From: HK1 sp965221725
GTDB lineage: Bacteria > Pseudomonadota > Gammaproteobacteria > HK1
Assembly: GCA_965221725.1 (NCBI GenBank)
Contig: OZ244909.1
Span: 1,860,001 to 1,924,000, forward strand
Length of the DNA stretch: 64,000 nucleotides
Direction: 5' to 3'
Shown here: piece by piece, positions 34,275 through 42,245 of the stretch
Numbering within the stretch: position 1 is the first letter of the stretch
Layout of the letters: the number at the start of each line of letters is the position of its first letter
Notes under the pieces: generated by a model
Database searches by the model: none
The model's input: only the letters and a program-made list of their open reading frames with translations
Told to the model about the DNA's origin: nothing
Program-made: the position numbers and the translations under genes

Positions 34275-35024
34275 GTGATCGTCTCCTGGAACGAGCTTCA
34301 GCGTACCTGCCAGAAGGCGTTTCGCGCCCTGGAAGTCCCGGCCGGGGCGGACGAGGAAAGTTCGTTCGCGGTGCTGTGGCTTCAGGCGCGCGGGCTCGAT
34401 GCGTTGACCCCGCTGGAGGCGGCGCTGTCCGCGCTGGGCCGCTCGCCCCCGCGGCCGCTCGGAGTCGTGGGCGGCACGGACGGCCCCCACGTGCTCCATG
34501 CCGGCGGTCAGCCCTCGGTGTCGGTCGCGAGCGATGCCATCGACTTCGCCATTGCGCGGGCGATCGAGAGCACCGCCCGGGCCGAGGTCCTGCTCATCGC
34601 AGTCGAAAGCCCGATGCTCGTTGCCGGCACCCTGGCGCAACGGCCGGGGTGCGGACGATGCAGCCGAGTGGAGTGGCGGGACGGCAGGGGCCGGCGTCGG
34701 CTCGACCTGGCGCCGGACGGTGAGTCTCGCCTGTCGACGGCATCGCCGAACGATTCGAAACCGGGCGACGGTCTCGGGCAGAGAACCGTTAGGATCACAA
34801 TCGGGGGGCCGGGCAGGCGCCGATGGCCGAGGCACGACCGCTCGTGGCACACCGACGCCGACGAGGTCGAACTCGAACGGCGGGCCATGCACTCGGCCAC
34901 CCACGGTATCGACGTGCCAGACGCCCTCCGGACACGCCTGCTTGCGTTCGCCAAATCCACGCTGGTCCCTGCAACCCGAGCGTCGCGCGAGCGCGGCGCG
35001 GGGGGTGGCGAGTACGACGACTGA
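34275..35024 (+). CDS. DUF3726 family protein
   Basis: 249 residues resembling the DUF3726 family, of unknown function. Family-like features: VSWNELQRTCQKAFRALEVPAGADEESSFAVLWLQARGL at the N-terminus (an alpha-helical start as in other members) and the central VASDAIDFAIARA. The second half is Arg-rich and ends RERGAGGGEYDD. GTG 34275, with GGAG nine bases upstream, was preferred over ATG 34239 or 34170, because those lie inside the family B repeat element and the encoded residues recur at the other repeat copy. The gene probably lost or replaced its native upstream region when the element inserted. Confidence 0.65.
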   Translation: MIVSWNELQRTCQKAFRALEVPAGADEESSFAVLWLQARGLDALTPLEAALSALGRSPPRPLGVVGGTDGPHVLHAGGQPSVSVASDAIDFAIARAIESTARAEVLLIAVESPMLVAGTLAQRPGCGRCSRVEWRDGRGRRRLDLAPDGESRLSTASPNDSKPGDGLGQRTVRITIGGPGRRRWPRHDRSWHTDADEVELERRAMHSATHGIDVPDALRTRLLAFAKSTLVPATRASRERGAGGGEYDD

Positions 35025-35248
35025 GCCGAGCGTGGCGCGACACCCGCCGACCACAACCAGCCGGATATTCCGAGTGATAACGGTCGATCGAGAACGGGAT
35101 CAGCGGACACCACAACGAGGGCCGTTTCCCCGGACGGGCCTCATCGGGCAGGAAAACAGACGAGTTGCCCGGACACCCTCATACCACCATCAGAAATCGT
35201 GATTGAATTCATCGCCAACACATCACCCGAACCATCACCCAAGCCCTG

Positions 35249-35278
35249 TTGACGCAGTGCACAAATCCCGAATACACT
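35249..35278 (+). promoter_or_regulatory. sigma70-like promoter of the small RNA
   Basis: TTGACG at 35249-35254 and TACACT at 35273-35278 with an 18-bp spacer, both close to consensus. Transcription would start near 35285-35287. No protein gene on the plus strand uses it. Confidence 0.7.
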
Positions 35279-35285
35279 ACGCTCC

Positions 35286-35361
35286 GACATCTTCATGATG
35301 TCTCTCCTCCTCAATCCTCCTTTGGTGATTCGGCCGGGGCTCTCTCCCCGGCCGTTTTTTG
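35286..35361 (+). ncRNA. candidate small RNA with anti-Shine-Dalgarno motifs
   Basis: A roughly 75-nt transcript bounded by a good promoter and a strong terminator. The 5' end folds as GACATC/GATGTC (35286-35291 with 35297-35302, 5-base loop) starting at the predicted +1. Next is an unpaired C/U-rich stretch at 35303-35331 with TCTCCTCCTC and ATCCTCC, perfect complements of GGAGGA-type ribosome binding sites. Then the terminator stem 35332-35353 and T6. This is the layout of trans-acting regulatory RNAs that block translation, such as the CCUCCUCCC-motif RNAs of rhizobia and Rhodobacter. It converges on the class I aldolase gene. An ATG-initiated frame from 35295 exists but reads through the terminator and looks non-coding. 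Confidence 0.65.
35332..35360 (+). terminator. rho-independent terminator of the small RNA
   Basis: GGCCGGGG (35332-35339) and CCCCGGCC (35346-35353) make a perfect 8-bp stem with a 6-base loop, followed by GTTTTTT. It is the strongest terminator in the window. In reverse it lacks a full T-run, so it is directional for the plus strand. Confidence 0.85.
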
Positions 35362-35431
35362 TGCGCAGCGCAGCGGTCCTGCAACCCTGGCCGGGAACTG
35401 GTGAAACTCCCGGAGCCCGGAAATTTCCGGA

Positions 35432-36319
35432 TCAGGTCCGCGACGCCGCGAAGATGCTGGCGATGGCCGCATCGAGCATCGCGTCGAACTCTTCGTCGGT
35501 CTGCTGCGCGGTGAGGCCCTCGGTCAATGCGCGGGAGAAGCTCGCGATCACACCGTGGTTGCGCGTCATACGCGCGTTGGCTTCCTCGCGGGAGTAGCCG
35601 CCCGAGAGGGCGACGACCCGGAGCACGTTGGGGTGGTCGACGCACTCCGAGTAGAAGTTGTCGCGCTCCGGCAATGTCAGCTTGAACATCACCTTGCGCT
35701 CGGACTCCTGCGCATCGAGGCGAGCAAGCAGGGCTTCCTTCAGCAACACCTCCGCCTGCGCCTTCTCCGGGCTGTGGATATCCACTTCGGGTTCGATGAT
35801 CGGAACGAGCCCCGCATCCAGGATGCGCCGGCCGATCTCGAACTGCTGGTCGACGACCGCCTTCACGCCGGCCGGATTCGCGAGCTTGATGACCGAGCGC
35901 ATCTTCGTTCCGAAGACCCCGTTCTCTTTCGCCCGGGCCAGCAGCGCGTCGAGTTCCGGCATCGGCTTCATCACCTGGGCCCCGTCCTCTTCCGGCGCGA
36001 GTCCCTTGTCGACCTTGAGGAAAGGCACAACGTTCTTCTCTTCCCACAGGTAACGCGCGGAGGGCTTGCCTCCAATCCTGCGGTCCATGGTGTTCTCGAA
36101 CAGGATCGCGCCGAGAATGCGACCTCCGTCGAAGCTCGGGCTGGTGACGATCCGGGTTCGCATCTCGTGGACGATGGAGTACATCTCCTCGTCGCCGGAC
36201 CAGGCGTCCTCGCCGATGCCGTACAGGCCAAGCGCCTTCGGGGTGCTTCCCCCGCTCTGGTCGAGCGCCGCGATGAAGCCGTCCCGATCCCGAATTTTCT
36301 CGAGTTGCTGCTGGTTCAT
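35432..36319 (-). CDS. fda: class I fructose-bisphosphate aldolase
   Basis: 295 residues, bacterial class I aldolase (Staphylococcus Fda type). The Schiff-base Lys is expected at residue 213 in VMFKLTLPERDNFY; substrate residues appear in ALDQSGGSTPKAL, PFLKVDKGL and ALSGGYSREEAN. It cleaves fructose-1,6-bisphosphate to dihydroxyacetone phosphate and glyceraldehyde-3-phosphate, metal-independently. The start ATG 36319 gives the conserved MNQQQLEKIRDRDGFI. It follows ssb by 119 bp on the same strand. Just past the stop lie paired repeat ends (GGTGAAACTCCCGG then CCCGGAAATTTCC at 35399-35427) that could form a hairpin. Confidence 0.93.
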   Translation of the reverse strand: MNQQQLEKIRDRDGFIAALDQSGGSTPKALGLYGIGEDAWSGDEEMYSIVHEMRTRIVTSPSFDGGRILGAILFENTMDRRIGGKPSARYLWEEKNVVPFLKVDKGLAPEEDGAQVMKPMPELDALLARAKENGVFGTKMRSVIKLANPAGVKAVVDQQFEIGRRILDAGLVPIIEPEVDIHSPEKAQAEVLLKEALLARLDAQESERKVMFKLTLPERDNFYSECVDHPNVLRVVALSGGYSREEANARMTRNHGVIASFSRALTEGLTAQQTDEEFDAMLDAAIASIFAASRT

Positions 36320-36438
36320 GGTTCCGTATCCGCCCTCATGATCCGGTCGATGCGACCTGGTCATGCAAGTATCTCACCGTCCCCGGGCGCACGCAGCCGC
36401 AGGCGCACCCCCGCCCCTCCCGCTCCATCGGCGACCGA

Positions 36439-36930
36439 TCAGAACGGGATGTCGTCGTCGAAATCGTCCGATGGTCCGCTGCTGCGCGAGGCGGGAGACG
36501 GCGCGCCCGCCGAGGCGCCTCCCGCCGGCCAGGCGGAACCGGAATCCTCGGAGCGGCCGCTGGCCGGGGCGGCGCCGGCACTCCCGCCCCCGCCCCGACC
36601 GCCGAGCAACTGCATCTCGCTCGCGACGATCTCCGTGGTGTAGCGGTCCTGGCCATCCTGGCCCTGCCACTTGCGGGTCTGAATCCGTCCCTCGACGTAG
36701 CACTGCGAGCCCTTGCGCAGGTACTCCGCCGCGATCTCGGCGAGTCGGCTGAAGAACACCACTCGGTGCCACTCCGTGCGCTCCTGCTGCTCCCCGCTCT
36801 GCCGGTCGCGCCAGGAGTCGGTGGTCGCCAGACGGATGTTGGTGACCGCGCTGCCGCCCGCCGTGTAGCGCGTTTCCGGATCCGCGCCGAGGTTGCCGAG
36901 CAGGATGACCTTGTTGACGCCTCTCGCCAT
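36439..36930 (-). CDS. ssb: single-stranded DNA-binding protein
   Basis: 163 residues. The OB-fold spans 1-110 (GVNKVILLGNLGADPETRY, TEWHRVVFFSRLAEIAAEYLRKGSQCYVEGRI), followed by a Gly/Ala/Ser-rich linker and the acidic tip DDDIPF that recruits replication and repair partners. GAGGAGCAATC before ATG 36930 fixes the start. The order uvrA (opposite strand), MFS transporter, ssb is a conserved gammaproteobacterial neighbourhood. Confidence 0.97.
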   Translation of the reverse strand: MARGVNKVILLGNLGADPETRYTAGGSAVTNIRLATTDSWRDRQSGEQQERTEWHRVVFFSRLAEIAAEYLRKGSQCYVEGRIQTRKWQGQDGQDRYTTEIVASEMQLLGGRGGGGSAGAAPASGRSEDSGSAWPAGGASAGAPSPASRSSGPSDDFDDDIPF

Positions 36931-37300
36931 GACTGATTGCTCCTCTCCCGTGATCGATGCGGTGAAACTCCCGGCCCTGCGGCGCCCCCGCACGCCCGGT
37001 CGATGGAAGGTACTCTACTGAAACAGCGGCAGGAATTGCATGAGGCGCGGAGCCATCGAGATGTCGGCCAACCGCCCGCGCACATGTAGTCCTTCGCCCC
37101 ACACCGCCGGCCCCGATGTCGCCTGCGCCCCGGATGCGACCGCCGCCGCGGGTCGGCTCGCGTCGCGGAACTCGCCCGGAAATTTCATCGATTCGCGAAG
37201 CGAGAGCCACATTCATGCCGGTTCCCCGCGCTCGAAAGGAGACAGGCGGCGCGACACCGACAGCGAGGAACGATATGCGGGCGCGGTCAGCCCGCGGCAT
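36931..37300. other. intergenic region ssb to MFS gene
   Basis: 370 bp with no gene. It contains two sequences like the ends of the MITE-like repeats: GGTGAAACTCCCGG at 36961-36974 and CCCGGAAATTTCATCGATTC with GCGAAGCGAGAGCC at 37175-37208, the latter matching the left end of element A1. An AGGAGA at 37237 precedes no good frame. Confidence 0.5.
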
Positions 37301-38695
37301 TCACGAACCGGTCGGAGCGGCCGCCTGCAGCGAGCTTCGGTCCAGAGTTCGGCGATCCACCCGCAGCCAGGCGATGCGCTCCTCGGCGACGACCACCGCC
37401 TCGACCACCCCGGGCACCGCGAGGAGCCGCGCGGTCAGCGCGTCCACCGAATCAAGCTCGACGGCGCCGACCGGCAATTGCTCGACGCTGAGCCGCCGGG
37501 GCTCGCGCAGCCCGAGCGCGATCAGTACCCATACCACGCACACCCCCGCGCAGGCGGCGAGCACCGCCCGCTCACCGCCGGCGCCGAGGAACCAGCCCCC
37601 GAGAACGCCTCCCGCGAACGCTCCGAGGTACTGCGACGTCGAGTACACGCCGAGCGCCGCACCCCGCGCCCGCATCGGAGCCACCCTCGACACGATCGCC
37701 GGCAGGGTCGCCTCCAGGGTGTTGAGTCCGGTGAACCAGACGATCAGGAACGCCAGGAGCACGGCGCCACCGGCCGATGCCCCCGCGAGCCCCGCGAACG
37801 CCAGGCCGAGCAGCACGACCCCGAGCACCAGCACGGCACAGGAGCGACCGGCACGATCGGCGATGAAAACCAGGGGCACGGTGAAGACGACAGAGGCAAC
37901 AAGCACGCCGATGTAGACCTTCCAGTGGTCGGCGACATCGATCCCGGCCCGGTCGCGCAGCGCGATGGGCAACGCGACGAACGTGGCCACCATGACCGCA
38001 TGCAGGATGAAGATGCCGGCATGGAGCCGCAGCATCTGCCCGTCGCGCAGCGCGACGCCCAGCCCGGCGAGCGCGGAGCCGCCTCGAGTGGTCATGCGCG
38101 GAGGCGTCGGGACCCCGAGGTAGAGCAGGCCGATGGCGACCACCGCCAGGGCTGCCGTCACCCAGAACAGGCCGGAGACGCCCGCGAGTTCCGTGATCAC
38201 GGGGCCGAGCACCAGCGCGAGCACGAACGCGACGCCGATGCTCGCGCCGATGGCCGCCATCACCCGGGTTCGATGCGTCTCGCGGGTCAGGTCGCTCGCC
38301 AGCGCCATCACCGCCGCCGCCACCGCGCCGGCGCCCTGCAGCGCACGGCCGGCGATGACCCCCCAGATATCGTCCGCCACCGCCGCCATCACACTGCCGA
38401 GCGCAAAGACCACCAGGCCGAACGTGATGATCGGCCGGCGTCCGAACCGGTCGGAAAGAACGCCGAGCGGCACCTGGAACAGCCCCTGCGTGAGCCCGTA
38501 GATGCCGATGGCGATGCCGACGAGCACCGGCGTGTGGCCCGGGTAGTGATGCGCATGGACGCTGAACACCGGCAGCAGCATGAACAGCCCGAGCATGCGG
38601 AACGAGAAGATGCCCGAGAGCGCAGCGACGGCGCGCCGTTCGGACCGCGACAACGCGGCGGATGATGCGTCGAGCGAAGATACGGGGGCGGTCAC
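37301..38695 (-). CDS. MFS transporter, YajR-like
   Basis: 464 residues, 12 predicted membrane helices, then a soluble C-terminal domain from about 400 (RRLSVEQLPVGAVEL ... VVEAVVVAEERIAWLRVD), which matches the ferredoxin-like YAM domain of E. coli YajR. The MFS signature LGVLSDRFGRRPII lies between helices 2 and 3. YajR-type proteins are proton-coupled exporters with no firmly assigned substrate. Position between ssb and the divergent uvrA is conserved in many gammaproteobacteria. The final 20 residues are a variable tail. Confidence 0.9.
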   Translation of the reverse strand: MTAPVSSLDASSAALSRSERRAVAALSGIFSFRMLGLFMLLPVFSVHAHHYPGHTPVLVGIAIGIYGLTQGLFQVPLGVLSDRFGRRPIITFGLVVFALGSVMAAVADDIWGVIAGRALQGAGAVAAAVMALASDLTRETHRTRVMAAIGASIGVAFVLALVLGPVITELAGVSGLFWVTAALAVVAIGLLYLGVPTPPRMTTRGGSALAGLGVALRDGQMLRLHAGIFILHAVMVATFVALPIALRDRAGIDVADHWKVYIGVLVASVVFTVPLVFIADRAGRSCAVLVLGVVLLGLAFAGLAGASAGGAVLLAFLIVWFTGLNTLEATLPAIVSRVAPMRARGAALGVYSTSQYLGAFAGGVLGGWFLGAGGERAVLAACAGVCVVWVLIALGLREPRRLSVEQLPVGAVELDSVDALTARLLAVPGVVEAVVVAEERIAWLRVDRRTLDRSSLQAAAPTGS

Positions 38696-39083
38696 TGGCC
38701 GGGCGGCACCGCAGACCGGCGTGGCGTGCCGGCGGACATCAGCCCGCGCTCCTCGATCTTCCGGCGCGAGGGTCCCGAGGCAGGCTTGTATCTCGCGCGT
38801 GCGAGTCCGCGCACGAGGGAACGCGGCGGGGCGGGTTCGAGTCGCTCGATGGATCCCGACGTTTCCCGCCGGCGCGGCGAGAAATCATCCCGCGAAGCGA
38901 TTCCGGCGGAACCTCGGCCGGCGGAGGGATCGACCGAGGTGATTGCGAGAACATGCTCCGGCATGGCTCCGGCATGGCGGGAATCGCGGGACGGACCCGG
39001 ATGATTTTGCTTCATGGTCGGCGCGGAACGTACCATAGTCAGTTCGCTTTTCACCCGCCCAGGCACACGCCGCTCGACACGTC
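38696..39083. other. divergent intergenic region MFS to uvrA
   Basis: 388 bp with no convincing ORF of its own. A possible uvrA promoter is noted separately at 39007-39036. Recognisable LexA-type CTG-N10-CAG sites were not found by eye. Confidence 0.5.
39007..39036 (+). promoter_or_regulatory. possible uvrA promoter
   Basis: TTGCTT (39007-39012) and TACCAT (39031-39036) spaced by 18 bp, 47 bp before the uvrA start. The surrounding DNA is AT-richer than average. Weak match to consensus. Confidence 0.4.
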
Positions 39084-42002
39084 ATGGACTTCATTCACAT
39101 CCGTGGGGCCCGGGCGCACAACCTGAAGGGCGTCGATGTCGACATCCCCCGCGATCGGCTGGTCGTGATCACGGGGCTTTCGGGGTCGGGCAAGTCATCG
39201 CTCGCCTTCGACACCATCTACGCCGAGGGGCAGCGGCGCTACGTCGAGTCGCTCTCCGCCTACGCGCGGCAGTTTCTCTCGGTGATGGAGAAGCCCGACG
39301 TCGAGCACATCGAGGGGCTGTCGCCCGCCATCTCCATCGAGCAGAAATCGACGTCGCACAACCCGCGCTCGACCGTCGGCACCATCACCGAGATCCACGA
39401 CTACCTGCGGCTGCTCTTCGCCCGCGTCGGCGAACCCCGCTGCCCGGATCACGGGGTGGCTCTCGAAGCGCAGACGGTCAGTCAGATGGTGGATGCGGTG
39501 ATGGCGCGCCCGCCGGGCGAACGCCTCATGCTGCTCGCCCCGGTGGTGGACGACCGCAAGGGCGAACACGCGCGGGTGCTGGAGGGCCTGCGATCGCAGG
39601 GCTTCATACGGGCCCGCATCGACGGCCGGCTGCACGAGCTCGACGATCCGATCACGCTCGATGCGAAGCGCCGGCACACCATCGAGGCGGTGGTCGATCG
39701 TTTCCGGGTGCGGGAGGATCTTGCGCTGCGCCTCGCCGAATCCTTCGAGACCGCGCTCGCGCTCGCCGACGGGCGCGCCATCGTCGCGCCCCTCGATGGC
39801 CCGGATGGCCCGGATGGCCCGGATGGCCCGGATGGCCCTAACAGCCCGGATGGCAACGATGACGGCGAAGGCGGAGACACCGTGTTCTCGGCCCGGTTCG
39901 CCTGCCATGTGTGCGGCTACGCGATCCCGGAGCTGGAACCGCGCATCTTCTCGTTCAACAACCCCGCCGGGGCGTGCCCGCGCTGCGACGGCCTTGGCGT
40001 GCAGACGTTCTTCGACCCGGCCCGGATCGTCGCCCACCCCGAACTCAGCCTTCCCGGCGGCGCGGTGCGCGGCTGGGACCGCCGCAACGTCTACTACTTC
40101 CAGATGATTCAGTCGCTCGCCGCGCACTACGGCTTCGACCTCGACACGCCGTTCCGCGATCTCTCCCCCGCAGTGCGCGAAATCATCCTGAACGGCAGCG
40201 GCACCGAGGCGGTGCGGTTCACCTTCCGCACCGAACGACGCGGGGCCTACACCCGCACCCATCCGTTCGAGGGCGTGATCCCCAACATGGAGCGCCGATA
40301 CCGGGACACGGAGTCGAACCTGGTCCGCGACGAACTCGCGAAGTACCTCGGCACCCGGCCCTGCGAGTCATGCGGCGGGGCGCGGCTCAACCGGGGCGCC
40401 TGCAACGTCTTCGTCGCGGGCGAGACCCTGCCCGCCCTCGCGGCGCTGCCGATCCGCGCCGCGCATGCGTTCTTCACGGCGATGGATCTCGGCGGCGCCC
40501 GGGGCGCGATCGCGAGCCGCATTCTCAGGGAAATCGCGCAGAGGCTGCGGTTCCTCGTCGACGTGGGGCTCGACTACCTCTCCCTCGACCGCGCCGCGGA
40601 GACCCTCTCCGGCGGGGAAGCCCAGCGCATCCGGCTCGCGAGCCAGATCGGCGCCGGGCTCGTCGGGGTGACCTACATCCTCGACGAGCCCTCCATCGGC
40701 CTGCACCAGCGCGACAACCGCCGCCTCCTCGACACCCTGGAGCACCTGCGCGACATCGGCAACACCGTCATCGTCGTCGAACACGACGAAGAGGCCATCG
40801 AGAGCGCCGATCACGTCATCGACATGGGGCCGGGGGCCGGCGTGCACGGCGGCGGAGTCGTCGCCCAGGGGCCGCCGGCGGACATCGCGGCGAACCCGGC
40901 GTCCCTCACCGGGCAGTACCTCTCGGGCCGGCGGGTCATCGAGGTGCCGCGCGAGCGCACCCGGTTCGACCCGCTGCGGCTGATCCGCATCGCCGGTGCC
41001 CGCGGCAACAATCTCGCCGGCGTCGACGTGGAGATCCCGGTCGGTCTGATGACCTGCGTCACCGGGGTGTCCGGATCGGGGAAGTCGACGCTCGTCAACG
41101 ACACCCTGTACCGGGCCGCGGCGCGAACGCTGAACCACGCCCCCGCCGACGCCGCGCCGTTCGACCGCATCGAAGGGCTGGAGATGGTCGACCGGGTGGT
41201 CGACATCGACCAGAGCCCGATCGGGCGCACACCACGTTCCAACCCGGCCACGTACACGGGGCTGTTCACCCCCATCCGCGATCTCTTCGCCGCGACCCCC
41301 GAGGCCCGTTCGCGTGGCTACGGGCCCGGGCGCTTCAGCTTCAACGTGCGCGGCGGACGATGCGAAGCATGCAGCGGGGATGGGGTCGTCAAGGTGGAGA
41401 TGCACTTCCTCGCCGATATCTACGTGCAGTGCGACGTGTGTGCCGGCAGACGGTTCAACCGCGAAACGCTCGACATCCGGTACAAGGGCCGGACCATCCA
41501 CGAGGTGCTGGAGATGACCGTCGAGGAGGCGCGAACGGTCTTCGATGCCGTCCCCGTGATCGCCCGCAAGCTCCAGACGCTCGTCGACGTGGGGCTCGCC
41601 TACATCCGCCTCGGCCAGCGCGCCACCACGCTCTCCGGCGGAGAGGCGCAGCGGGTGAAACTCTCGCGCGAGCTCTCCAAACGCGACACCGGCCGCACTC
41701 TCTACATCCTCGACGAGCCAACCACGGGGCTGCACTTCCACGACACCGAGCAGCTCCTGCGAGTGCTGCACCGGTTGCGCGACCGCGGCAATACCGTGGT
41801 GGTCATCGAGCACAACCTCGAGGTCGTCAAGACCGCGGACTGGATCGTGGACCTGGGGCCGGAGGGGGGCGACGGCGGGGGCCGCATCGTGGTGACCGGC
41901 ACGCCGGAGACGGTGGCGGCGTGCGAGCATTCCCATACCGGGTACCATCTGTCGGCGATGCTGCGCGCCCCGGAGGTCGTCGAGGGCCGGCGGGCGGTGT
42001 GA
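39084..42002 (+). CDS. uvrA: excinuclease ABC subunit A
   Basis: 972 residues, about 30 more than E. coli UvrA. It is the damage-sensing ATPase of nucleotide excision repair. Two ABC modules are seen: Walker A GLSGSGKSSLAF near 31-42 and GVSGSGKSTLVN near 660; signatures LSGGEAQRIRLASQIG and LSGGEAQRVKLSRELS; Walker B YILDEPSIGLHQRDN and YILDEPTTGLHFHD. Zinc modules are CHVCGY...CPRCDG and CEACSGDG...CDVCAG. The extra length is an Asp-Gly-Pro repeat at residues 238-252, just before the first zinc module. The start ATG 39084 gives the conserved MDFIHIRGARAHNLK. Confidence 0.97.
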   Translation: MDFIHIRGARAHNLKGVDVDIPRDRLVVITGLSGSGKSSLAFDTIYAEGQRRYVESLSAYARQFLSVMEKPDVEHIEGLSPAISIEQKSTSHNPRSTVGTITEIHDYLRLLFARVGEPRCPDHGVALEAQTVSQMVDAVMARPPGERLMLLAPVVDDRKGEHARVLEGLRSQGFIRARIDGRLHELDDPITLDAKRRHTIEAVVDRFRVREDLALRLAESFETALALADGRAIVAPLDGPDGPDGPDGPDGPNSPDGNDDGEGGDTVFSARFACHVCGYAIPELEPRIFSFNNPAGACPRCDGLGVQTFFDPARIVAHPELSLPGGAVRGWDRRNVYYFQMIQSLAAHYGFDLDTPFRDLSPAVREIILNGSGTEAVRFTFRTERRGAYTRTHPFEGVIPNMERRYRDTESNLVRDELAKYLGTRPCESCGGARLNRGACNVFVAGETLPALAALPIRAAHAFFTAMDLGGARGAIASRILREIAQRLRFLVDVGLDYLSLDRAAETLSGGEAQRIRLASQIGAGLVGVTYILDEPSIGLHQRDNRRLLDTLEHLRDIGNTVIVVEHDEEAIESADHVIDMGPGAGVHGGGVVAQGPPADIAANPASLTGQYLSGRRVIEVPRERTRFDPLRLIRIAGARGNNLAGVDVEIPVGLMTCVTGVSGSGKSTLVNDTLYRAAARTLNHAPADAAPFDRIEGLEMVDRVVDIDQSPIGRTPRSNPATYTGLFTPIRDLFAATPEARSRGYGPGRFSFNVRGGRCEACSGDGVVKVEMHFLADIYVQCDVCAGRRFNRETLDIRYKGRTIHEVLEMTVEEARTVFDAVPVIARKLQTLVDVGLAYIRLGQRATTLSGGEAQRVKLSRELSKRDTGRTLYILDEPTTGLHFHDTEQLLRVLHRLRDRGNTVVVIEHNLEVVKTADWIVDLGPEGGDGGGRIVVTGTPETVAACEHSHTGYHLSAMLRAPEVVEGRRAV
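39795..39839 (+). repeat. 9-bp coding minisatellite inside uvrA
   Basis: Five consecutive in-frame units of GATGGCCC(G/T), followed by a degenerate unit, encoding DGP repeats in a loop before the zinc module. Copy-number change would stay in frame, so the repeat can vary without breaking UvrA. Confidence 0.9.
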
Positions 42003-42039
42003 TCGCGCACGAAAGTTCGCCCCCACCGCGGCGCCCGAT

Positions 42040-42094
42040 GCGCACAACAACCCGCCGCCCGCTGCGCATCACAACCCGCCGCCCGCTGCGCATC
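42040..42094 (+). repeat. 24-bp tandem repeat
   Basis: Units at 42040 and 42064, plus a 7-bp partial, share ACAACCCGCCGCCCGCT. They lie between uvrA and the PfkB-family gene, 150 bp upstream of the latter's start, with no obvious function. Confidence 0.85.
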
Positions 42095-42245
42095 GGGCCG
42101 CGAGGGTACATGCGCATGTCGGCGCACCGGGCCGGATTGCCGACGGGACTCCGGTACCGCCTCCGGCTCCGCCGGCACGACGCCAACGACACCGAACGTC
42201 GCGGCATCGTCCGCGACGATCCGAACCAGCCCGGGAGGCAACGAG

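Noticed and set aside
34239..34275. Upstream ATG starts for the DUF3726 gene
   Set aside because: The encoded residues (YALMRISH...) arise from the family B repeat and recur in a different context at 54.5 kb, so they are not part of the protein family.
35141..35296. 51-codon minus-strand ORF from ATG 35296 preceded by a perfect-looking GGAGGA site
   Set aside because: The ribosome binding site is simply the complement of the plus-strand anti-SD stretch of the proposed sRNA. Its third-codon positions are only about half G/C, unlike real genes here, and the product resembles nothing.
35295..35597. Plus-strand 100-codon ORF beginning at the sRNA (MMSLLLNPPLVIRPG), possibly an attenuation leader peptide
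   Set aside because: It reads straight through the terminator and into the antisense of the aldolase gene. There is no stop before the terminator and no downstream plus-strand biosynthetic gene, so classical attenuation does not fit.
38696..39083. Possible SOS box controlling uvrA
   Set aside because: No CTGT-N8-ACAG type site could be found by eye in the intergenic region.
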